This document shows, piece after piece, positions 39,943 through 64,000 of a DNA stretch of 64,000 bases (position 1 is the first letter of the stretch; every line of letters starts with the position of its first letter). The notes under the pieces are model-generated. The model searched no databases. It was not told the origin of the DNA and worked only from the letters and a program-made list of their open reading frames with translations. This DNA is from Muricea muricata (Eukaryota > Cnidaria > Anthozoa > Malacalcyonacea > Plexauridae). The position numbers and the translations under genes were made by a program. The stretch covers positions 62,712,243 to 62,776,242 of the forward strand of contig OY979717.1 of the NCBI GenBank assembly GCA_963855995.1, read 5' to 3'.

Positions 39943-42520
39943 TTAGTTTTCATTTGTTTCTTGACTTTTAAAACAACAGCAGAACAGCGAAAGAAAACGT
40001 CGATGAAGCTTCTTAGATTTCGTTTTCCCAGCGCTCTCATCACTTTCACGTTTTTCTTTTTGTTGAACTTTCGTCTTTTTCTTCTCTTTCTTGTTCTTTG
40101 GTTTGCATTTCTCGTTTTCTTGAACATTCATAGGGTTAGACAACAGGCTGTTACCAGTCGCAACAACGTCTTCGCCTAGAAACCAAGAAAAATATAAATG
40201 AATCAATATCAATCAACAACACTAGCCTTATGTCATTAAAGGCTTTATGTATCTAGCTATTATATTTACAAACTGTTTGAAGTTTCTCTTCGCCTTCAAA
40301 TTTCGTTAAATTCCTTACCCTCACCTTTGCTTGGAGGTTGTGGAAATCCAGATCGGGGCTCTTCACATTCGAACGGAGACCAGAAACTCAAAGCCCGAAT
40401 GGAAACGGTCTCTGCCCCAGAAGAGCAGACTTCGTCATCGTCCCAATATTTAGAACAAGTAGGTTCGTTGGATAGTATTTGTATTAGATTGTAACTAGGA
40501 GCAAACGTCGTTGAATTGTCGATCTTAGACTTTGTGTTTTCAACCTTCTTGCCCTTTCCATGTTTGTCTTTCTTTAAAACCTTTCCTTTCTTGTTCTTTA
40601 GTTTGCATTTATCCCCATTTTCTTGAATGTCTTGTGGGCTAGACAACCAGCTGCTACCAGTCGCAACAACGTCTTCGCCTAAAAACCAAATTGACAAGTC
40701 AATGTTTAGTTTAATTTAACACGCATGCCTAGTATTGCATGCCGGCAAGTTAATAGTAAAATGTAGCAAACAGGACACCTTAGACCCAGAGATATTTAAC
40801 TTTTTAGACCTATTCTAGCATCGATTGTTCCAAATTTTCCCTTCGCCTTAAATATCTGCTAATTTGTTTGCCTTACCTTTAACCTTGTCTTCAGGTGGTG
40901 GAAATCCTTTCTTTCCAGAATCGAACCATCTGCAACATATGTAGATGGAACATGGCTAACTTGTTCTCCTGGCTTCACACTGTCGATGTTCACGTATTCA
41001 GAGTGAGACTCTTCACACTCGAACAAAGAACCGAGCATTCAAAGCCCGAACGGAAATGGTCTCTGCCCCAGAAGAGCAGACATCTAGAACAAAAAGGTTC
41101 GTTGGATAGTATTTGTAGTAAGATTGTAACTAGGAGCAAACGTCGTTGAGTTGTCGACCTTAGACTTTGTTTTTTGAACCTTTTTGCCCTTTCCACGTTT
41201 GTCTTCCTTTAGAACCTTTCTTTTATTCTTGTTCTTTAGCTTGCATTTCTCATTTTCTTGAACATCTTGTGGGTTAGACAACCGGCTGCTACAAGTCGCA
41301 ACAGCGTCTTCGCCTAGAAAACAAATTGACAAGTTAATTTTAATTTAATGTACATACTTAATATTGCATGCCGGCAACTTAATTGAAAAATAAGACACCT
41401 TAGACCTAGAAAGATTTAACTTTATAGATCTATTCTAGCATCAATCGTTTCGAGTTTTTCTTTGTCTTAAATTTCTGCTAATTTTATTTGCCTTACCTTC
41501 AACTTTGTCTTCATGTTGTGGAAATCCTTTCTTTCCAGAAACATTTGCAACACGTGTGGACTTTTCCCCTTGGACTAGATCGGCCACATTGTCATCAGGA
41601 ACAAACGTCACACGAACACCAGGGATAACTACAGACTGGCTGTCCCTTGCTTCCGAAACATTTACGGTAGATTCATCAAAGTCTGTGTTATGACCTTCAT
41701 CCCCACGTGTATCAACGACATTGTCACCAGGGACCAAATTCGCAGGAATGTCAGAAACAGCTGCAGATTGGTTGTCTCCTTCTTCCCTCGATACCTTTGT
41801 GGTACATTCAGCAACGTCTTTAGTACATGCTTCTTTCTCAACTTGCTGAACTTGATCGTCTGGTATGGCGACTGATTCTGACAGGTTCGTCAAGAATCTC
41901 TAAGAAAGATTTTTCATCTTTGACGACATTACCACCAAGTGTCTTGTCAAGAACTTCAAATGAACCTATGCCAGAGTGCGGTGCGTGTTTTGTCGTGAGG
42001 GAGACATGACATACATAACACACTACTGTGTTATCATTGGCCACCGTTGGTGAAAGTTTAGTATCTTTCGTTGAATCTTCATTGGCAAGTTTTGTTGTCT
42101 TAACATTTTCATCTAATTGAACTGTCGTTGTTGTTTTCGAGATTATGCCAAGATCATCTGACATCACGTCTTTACTATCCTTCCCATCTTCAACATCAGG
42201 TTCAGAACGCGTACGTTTGCCGGATAAAAAAATAAACTTGAATGAATGTAGCTGCATAGCTCTCTTAAAGCCATGTAGTCTAACGCAAAGTAAACAAATG
42301 AAATTTAAATAATTATGTCATTCTTATATTCACCTTTTATGCCGTCTGTCAAAGTCAATTCTTCAATTTGAGTTTTGGTTTCGTCATAAAAAGTTTGGAG
42401 TTCTTCGATTCGAGATTTTGCTTTATTTAACTTTCCCCTGAATCTTGACAACTCCTGTGCCATTTCTTTTCGAATCTCTTCCAACTGTAAATCGTCGTCT
42501 GGTGCCTTCACCTCACCCAT
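39943..42520 (-). CDS. Unrecognised Lys-rich protein gene with tandemly duplicated exons
   Basis: Probable exons: 42334-42520, about 42,200-41497, 40877-41313, 40325-40678 and 39943-40175. Exon 1 starts MGEVKAPDDDLQLEEIRKE and is a short coiled coil. Exon 2 is acidic, Thr/Val-rich, and contains CYVC. Exons 3-5 each begin (G)EDVVATGSS / LGEDVVATGN and continue into a basic KNKKGK…KKDK stretch, so they are tandem duplicates. Exon 4 continues to SGFPQPPSKG; the last exon ends in a basic patch then FLSLFCCCFKSQ, which could be palmitoylated. Exon 2 changes frame near 41,880 and exon 3 carries a one-base insertion near 41,125 that causes an early stop, so some parts are decayed, skipped or misassembled. 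I do not recognise the family. Confidence 0.5.
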
Positions 42521-43862
42521 ATATTATTCAATGTCGCAAAAAATGTCTGCAAAATCGCAGCGAAATACACACAAGTGTTCACTCGCGCAGTCAATCGATT
42601 GTGACAATCAACATTGTGACATCACAAAATTTTTATAGCTCGCGCACGAGCAAATGATTGTGGGATATTAATTATTAGCGAATTCTTTTGTGACATCAAT
42701 GAAGAAAAAAAACTTACAGAAAACCGGTGTTTTCCCGAGAATACAGGCTTTTAGCTAACCCATATAGCCCTCACTCAACGGACTAATCCCAATTGAGATA
42801 ATTAAATCTCAGTGAGAAGTTTTTATGCTGTACAAATTTACGACAACTTGATAGGACAAATAGTCATCTTTGCCTAATATACCCCTGCTGGGCCGGTTGT
42901 GAAAACATCGGTTGACAAGTTTCGAAATGTTTTCACATAAATCTTGTCCGAATCAAAGTAGTTTTGGTTTCTAGAGTCCTGAAATTAGCGGACATGAAGA
43001 AATACAGAAATTAAAACAATGAGTTAAACTTTAATCCAAAAATTGTAGTCAAAGTATTTTGTAGAGATAAAAGTTATTTACTACCTAGTCCACTACCCGT
43101 ACTAGTCTACACGATTTGTAGATCACCAAGCGACTGCCGAAGGTATACCCAGTATTCGCTCCGTAGAAATTGCGTTATTTGGCGGGGTATGACACACAAG
43201 GATGGTGGAAAGTAAGGCTGCCGTTGTTGCACACATCTAGAAAGAAAAATATACATTACCAGGTATGCTGTGAACGAGTCCGCCTTGCCACCACTGTCTC
43301 ACCATGTTGGACACGATCACCAGATCTGCAGGAGGGTTGCCAATTATACCACCAGGCTTCAGCGTTCCTCTGCAATCCTTTGAAAATAAACTGTGAATTC
43401 TTGAACAAAATGAGGGTTTAGGTTAAACCTACAATAGGAAAAACAGTCAAATTTTCCCTCTTATTTTAGTATGAAATACTGATATTCTTTCGCAGTACCA
43501 TTTGATACACTAAGGTGATCTGTAATCAATTTTCGTGTTGTTATTATTGCGTTTGCATTGGCTTCCAAATAAGACCGCAATGACCTGATATATATATAAT
43601 TGACCAAAAATACAATTTAAATAACGCAAAAAAGAAAGTTATTATTGAAGTTATTAAAATGTTGAATGCGTCTTTTTATTGTAAGTACGAGGAAGTCCAA
43701 TTATGAAACGCATAAGAAGTCCCTATAGGCGAGCATTGGGAATGTTACTTAAATCAATAATTCGCTTTTCTGTGCGTCCTGAAGATGCCCAAAGATGTTT
43801 TACATGACAGTATATGTTTTACATGACATTATATGTGTAATACTGGTTGTGCCCTGTGTGAG
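42521..43862. other. Intergenic region, no supported gene
   Basis: AT-rich. The minus strand at 43,260-43,400 faintly resembles part of a mitochondrial carrier, but too little is present to call. Otherwise nothing is recognised. Confidence 0.35.
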
Positions 43863-44338
43863 TGAAAAATCTCGCTTTTAAATGCTTTATTCCCGTCTTT
43901 TCCACAAGTGCCCGTCTTTTCTACAAAAAAAGCCGTCTTTTCCATAAGTGTCCGTCTTTTCCATAACTGTCGTCTTTCGTGCCCGTCTGTCCGTGTCCGT
44001 TCGAATGTTTTGGGGGTGTTTCGAATGTTTCGGGTGTTTTGAATGCTTTGGCCGTGTTTCGAATATTTTGGGGTGTTTCGAATGTTTTGGGATGTTTTGG
44101 CCGTGTTTCGAATGTTTTGGGGTGTTTCGAATATTTTGGGATGTTTTGGCCGTGTTTCAAATGTTTTTGGCCGTGTTTCGAATGTTTTGGGGTGTTTCAA
44201 ATGTTTTTGAGGGTGTTTGAAATGTTTTTGAGGGTGTTTGAATGTTTTGGGGTGTTTAGATAAACTGTTGCACTGGTTTAAATATTAGGGTGTGTTGTGA
44301 ACAGCTGGGTGTGCATTTGTTTTTGGGGAGTGTTTTGC
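43863..44338 (-). repeat. Composite ATTCGAAACAC minisatellite repeat, copy 2 (inverted)
   Basis: It holds the same modules as 36,762-37,720 in inverse order: CCGTCTTTTCC repeats, a GTCCGT stretch, the TTTCGAATGTTTTGGGGTG array (about 44,010-44,255), then an ATAAACTGTTGCAC flank. It is shorter and has the uninterrupted AGATAAACTG site where copy 1 has a hAT insertion. Confidence 0.8.
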
Positions 44339-44854
44339 CCATAAGGCAAATTTAAATGATGGCTTCGTCTCGGGAAGCATTGAGACTCTCGGGAAGACAA
44401 AACTAAGGCCTAGTTTATAGGTCGGATTTATGTCGAGTCAAATTTTATCCTAATAGATGCGTCTAAAATACATCGTAAATTCGACAAGTATTCAAACGTC
44501 AAACGTGCGACGGATGTAAAACATAAAATTGACCACATTCGTGAGCCTATATAAAGTATTGCTAGATCATGTCCAATATGGTATTTTTCCAAAACGAGAC
44601 TCGACAAAAGTTTGACGGAAGTCCATCGTATGAATACATCCCGGTGATGTGACGCATAATCCATGATGGTATCATAAATTTGAGTCGAATTTAACTCAGG
44701 TTTGGCAATGTATTTTTACGTCGCTCATGTGATAAGTTTATGACAGATTTTCAGAAAATATTTAAATTTGACTCGACATAAATCCGATGTATAATCTAAG
44801 CCTAATAACTATTTCCCTCGCGAGCAGACATTAAGTGTATGTTCTTCTTTTTAA

Positions 44855-45342
44855 AGTGTTTATGCAACGAAATTTCACCCCAAAGTTTTATGGCCTCAGT
44901 GTAACGTTAACTTAAAATGGATTGATAACTTCTTTTACCGAAGTTCATCATTTTGCTTCTTTCGTGAGAAATTTGGCTTTGAATAATATGTAAATATCAT
45001 ACTTATGACATCATAGTGCATAATGAATTTTTAGTGCTATAGGAATTTCTCTTACAGTATCCATGGTAAATTTCCAAACGTTGCACTAAAATACAGCAAA
45101 TCGGAATTTGTAAGTTATGATTTTGGAATTTTGTTCGACAAAGTTAAATTATTCGAAAAATCTATGTTGTTTTAAAATACATTATGCACTGTGATGTCAT
45201 AAGTATGATCATTTGCATATTATTCAAAGCTAAATTTCTCACGAAACAGTGAACTTCTGTAAAAGAAGTTACCAACCCATTTTACGTTAACTCTACACTG
45301 ACGTCAAAAAACGTCGGGGTGAAATTTCGTCGCATAAATACT
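44855..45342. mobile_element. TTAA-flanked foldback MITE, AGTGTTTATGCAACG family
   Basis: Ends AGTGTTTATGCAACGAAATT and its inverse (…CGTCGCATAAATACT) lie inside TTAA (44851-44854, 45343-45346). Arms of about 170 bp share CATTATGCACTATGATGTCA-like sequence. It is a diverged relative of the element at 38,552. Confidence 0.78.
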
Positions 45343-45946
45343 TTAAGTACAGTTATGTCAAAGCGAAGTGTATCGTGATGTGATGAGCGGTTGTTAGCCG
45401 CCAGGTTGCTCGATGATTCCTATGCTTTTTAAAAATCTCATTAAGGTCAATTTCTAGGCAAGTTTTTTTTCGAATGGGTCGTTTTCTGTAGTGGCGCACA
45501 TACCACAAAAAGTAAAAGAGTTTAACAATGAAAAAGCAATCCAGTAACTAAAAGTGGATTTATATATTAGACTTCAGTTTATTAACCTTTGCTCAATCTC
45601 TTGTATGCAAGGTAACCATTAAACGATGTATTTTTACATCTAAAATTTGATGACGGGTATCTGACAGGTGGCTGCCCTGTCGACTGTCGCCACATTCTTT
45701 GTTTATATCAAATTACAAGATCGATCTTTCGTTTTAAATAGCATTACTGATACCTTTTCATCGTATTGCTTTCAATACACGTTTCTATGACAATGAATGC
45801 TTGAAAATTCAACGCGTAAAGACTGCAATACTTTTCTTAGTAGAATTCGAAGTGACAAAACACAGCTGCTGCAGCCGTATGACATGACTGCGTTCAAAAG
45901 ATCATGTGGACTGAATTTATGAATATCACTTGCGATTAAAGGATAA

Positions 45947-47201
45947 ATGGCCGCTGTCTCCTGGCTGTTCCTGACTATTGGCATATTACTGGGCCTGACT
46001 ACATTGACGGGAATCTTGGCAAACGTTAGTGTTTTACTGGTAGTATATTGGAATAGGTCACTACAAACTCAGATTAACATGTTACTTGTAAGTCTTGCAG
46101 TAGCGGATCTTGGAGTAGCAGCATCGTGTGTACCATTTGCTATCACGACCGTGTTTCTCCAGTCAGATGTAAGTATGGAAGAAAATTTTGCCTTGAAAAC
46201 CCGTTACAGAGTCATCGTAAAATGGCCAAACAAACACAGCTTTCGAACTCACTTTAACAATTACCAAAGACAGAACACTTACATCTACTTGGGGGTGGGG
46301 GTGCGAAAAGGAATGAAAATGGGACTTCGAAAGTACGACAATCGTTTGGAACAAGAGACTACATTCTGAATATATCTGTAGCTCATCATATCTTAAGAAA
46401 AGTTCCATTTTACGTGGAAAACATCCTTCCTAAAATTTAATTTCTTTCTTATTGTAGGGCATCAGTGATAATTTTTGTCAATTTAGTGGCTTTCTGAACC
46501 TGTTCTTTGCCTTAGCAAGTACATCAATGATGGTCTGCATTAGTGTTTCACAATATTTTGCTGTGACATCTCCATTCAAGAAAATAATGTCCAATACAAA
46601 ATGCTTTATGATCGTTCTTTGTGGCTGGGCAATATCGTTTGTTATTGCCCTTGGACCCATCATGCGCTGGGGTCGTTACGAATTCACAGACACTATATAC
46701 GACTGCAACGCTCCTCATACGACACGAATTTTAGAAATGTCTTATAACATCACGCTAATGGTATATGCGTTTACCCTCCCATTTCTAACAATGCTATTCA
46801 CATATACAGCAATTTTAAAGGCATTTCGAGACCATAGTGCGCGCACACTCCAAACGGAGTTAATCATGAGCACATCTCAAAGTAGTATGAACGTATCTGT
46901 TTCCATAGAAACAAAGATATGTTTTACTGTGGTGATTGTGGTTGTAACATTTCTGCTGTGTCGAACGCCATTTTTTATTTACCTCTTTTTAATAACAATG
47001 CGAGTTATAAGTTCATCGGATTTTCTTGGCCAGCTTGCATTTTGGGCGATCTATCTGCACAGTGCTACAGATCCGTTCATATACGCTTTCAAACACCTCG
47101 AGTATAGAGAAACGTTGAGTGAAATTCAAACAAATATTAATAATACATTCAAGTCTATTTTTGTACGACATAACGACTATACACAGGCAATTGAAGAATA
47201 A
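45947..47201 (+). CDS. Class A (rhodopsin-like) GPCR, two exons
   Basis: Exons 45947-46168 and 46458-47201 join in phase (966 nt, 321 residues) across a 289-bp GT-AG intron. Seven hydrophobic segments are visible: TM1 and TM2 in exon 1, TM3-TM7 in exon 2. A cysteine at the top of TM3 (NFCQF) and one in the second loop (YDCNAP) can form the family disulfide. Several hallmarks are altered: SQYFAV in place of DRY, CRTPFF in place of CWxP, and DPFIYAF in place of NPxxY. The tail is short. The large expansions of amine- and melatonin-like orphan receptors in invertebrates include such sequences; the ligand cannot be read from this sequence. The ATG at 45947 is followed at once by a TM1-like segment, giving a very short extracellular N-terminus. 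Confidence 0.88.
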
Positions 47202-48922
47202 AATGTTTCTGCATAATTGCTAGAGGTAGCATTTTACAATGTTAATTTATGATTGAGTAGGCGTTCCCTGATATTTAAACGTGCCCGTCACGATATACTC
47301 GCAATAGACAGCCAAAAACGCGCAGTTTGCAGCAAGTCTGCTGCAGGACTAGTACAGTTCTCTACAAAACTAAAAACGCAAATCTTGTAACAAGTTTGTC
47401 AACAAGTTGTCTTCGCACAGCTTGTCTCAAGCTGCCAACAACTTGTAACTAACTTGATGGCATTATCAGTTGTCACAAGGTTGCCCTAACAGGCTGTTGC
47501 AGCATTGATACAACAACATTCTAACAGCGTTGTGTTGTCAACCTGACTACAGCCTGATAATCCCACTTGCTAGTTTGGAATTAAGTTGACTTGATAGAAA
47601 ATTTATCTCTCTACCATAAAATGCTTTATAGTGAATGCTTAGGCTTCATTTTAGGTCATTGCACAGCTCTACTAATAATAATGTGCATAATTACTTACAG
47701 TGAAAAATATATACATTATTATTAGTTATTATAGTAAGATATAAAAGCTGCCTGCCTACAATCCGGAGCTGGTTGTAAGAATTAAACAAAGCTATAAGTT
47801 GTTGAGAACACGATGTTTGTGGGGTACCATGTTGTACCAATGTTCAGTATTGTTACTGCATCTAATTGCCGACTGATTCAGGCTCAACAATATCGTCTAA
47901 TATTTAACAATTATTCGGCGAAGGCGAGGTGATTATCGGGGAATATTCACCGAGACGAAGTCGAGGTGAATATTCTCCGAAAATCACCGAGCCTGAGGTG
48001 AATAATTGTTTTAGTATTTTTACACAAGTTATTTTAATTTTGTTTATTTCCTTGTCTGTAATTTGTACAAAACGGCGGCTAGTCGCCATTTTGTAAACTT
48101 GTTTTTACTGTTATATTCACCTGTAGGTGAATATAGAGGAATGTCACGTCATATTGGACCAATCGCAACGTTGGATTTCTTATGTTCACTTGTGTATAAA
48201 TACTAATATTTCTTATAATATTGACAACCACAACATTGTCGCATCCTATTTTCAACAACCCAGAATAGCTTATAACGTTCCACACTGGAGCGAAAATTGA
48301 CGGATTAAAACCCGTGATGAGTTTGCTTTTAAGTTCGCATTAAAAAAGGTTTGAAACGAGCTCATACGTTGGGCAAGTTAGTCTAGCGTGTAACAACCAT
48401 GTACTTCAGCACTTCAAAGCATCACCAAGAAGCGAGCAGGAATACTCAAACACGTGAATATACTGAAAACTGTCAAAGTGTATAAGGAATGGATGTTTAG
48501 GAATACTTGTTTTGGCAGGACTGCAAAAGCGAGATAGAGTACTATCATTGCGTTTTAACCTGTATTCAGTATAATTTCCTACTGAAAAATTTCTCTTAAA
48601 TATATATGAGTTGAGAAACCCATGTAGTTTAGCATTGATTCAAAATTAGTTCGAGAAGAAACACAAGTACACTTGACGTTCTTTGACATGAACTTAAATA
48701 TTCATGGAAAAATTGAACTAGCTAGATCATGCATTAGGTTCATGGAATATAATTTATCTATGGTTGAAAATAAAAACAACAATTGCTCCATGGTAAAGCT
48801 TAGCAAGCTTCGTTTAGAAGCCCGTAGGACATCGCTCTGGGAAGACTTGTCCTTGACTGCCACGTAGTCATGACGAAGGTTTACTTTCCATGATGATATT
48901 TGTCTTGACATCATAATTGCTT
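47202..48922. other. Spacer between tail-to-tail GPCR and CLASP, with repeats
   Basis: No gene seen. About 47,285-47,560 holds TTGTAACAAGTTG-type repeats of the palindromic MITE class, and 47,820-47,910 holds GTTCAGTATTGTT…CAGGCTCAACAAT words like those at 11.3 and 18.3 kb. About 47,909-48,011 is a hairpin (AATTATTCGGCGAAGGCGAG…GAGCCTGAGGTGAATAATT). Confidence 0.45.
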
Positions 48923-63869
<14,947 letters not shown>

Positions 63870-64000
63870 CTGAACAGAAAGTAAAAAGATTTATTTCAAG
63901 GCCATCGTCACAACACAAATTAAGAAGTCAGTCCTAGTTAAGACGTTGCCCAGTATAGCGTTGGCATACAAATATAAAACATATATGCAATAAACAACTG

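Noticed and set aside
43260..43400. Minus-strand resemblance to a mitochondrial dicarboxylate carrier (GGIIGNP..ADLV)
   Set aside because: Only about a dozen residues match and no carrier signature or further exon follows.

Overview
This is an AT-rich, intron-dense metazoan nuclear window. The protein-coding genes are ordinary animal orthologues (DDX23, tastin, CLASP, a rhodopsin-class receptor). The gaps and introns are packed with transposons, mostly non-autonomous foldback elements. A marine invertebrate fits, and a cnidarian is my best guess from the style of the repeats and receptor. The sequence alone does not prove the species. Exon limits below were read by eye from GT/AG sites and reading phase, so an error of a base or two is possible.

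Layout. 1-7 kb: two damaged Ty3/Gypsy-type LTR retrotransposons meet head to head near 4.25 kb. The plus-strand one has the usual protease-RT-RNase H order. The minus-strand one has integrase ahead of RT (Gmr1-like order). 7.9-25.2 kb, minus strand: a complete DDX23/PRP28 spliceosomal helicase in at least 31 exons. Its introns hold a hAT-type MITE, TA- and TTAA-flanked foldbacks, a perfect 34-bp palindrome and a Penelope GIY-YIG remnant. 26.4-27.4 kb: a small hAT MITE and a foldback repeat carrying RNA polymerase III box A and box B. 27.4-34.6 kb, minus strand: a 12-exon gene whose joined length is 2373 nt (790 codons plus stop), which I identify as tastin/TROAP. 34.9-36.1 kb: a snap-back Tc1 derivative. 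36.8-37.7 and 43.9-44.3 kb: two inverted copies of a composite repeat built on a 20-bp minisatellite, the first split by a hAT MITE with an 8-bp target duplication. 39.9-42.5 kb, minus strand: an unrecognised lysine-rich gene with tandemly duplicated exons. 45.9-47.2 kb, plus strand: a two-exon class A GPCR. 48.9-63.9 kb, minus strand: the C-terminal two thirds of CLASP in 26 exons, running off the right edge, with a 5'-truncated LINE and a hAT MITE in its introns.

Functionally, DDX23 acts in pre-mRNA splicing, whereas tastin and CLASP are both microtubule/spindle proteins. The genes are not an operon. DDX23 and tastin are adjacent head to tail on one strand, and both lie on human 12q13.12, so the pairing may be ancient linkage. 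I found no CRISPR array, no prokaryotic gene and no clearly novel defence-like system. The most unusual structures are the IN-before-RT retroelement, the pol III-promoter foldback, the paired TA-sharing MITEs, and the nested composite repeat.
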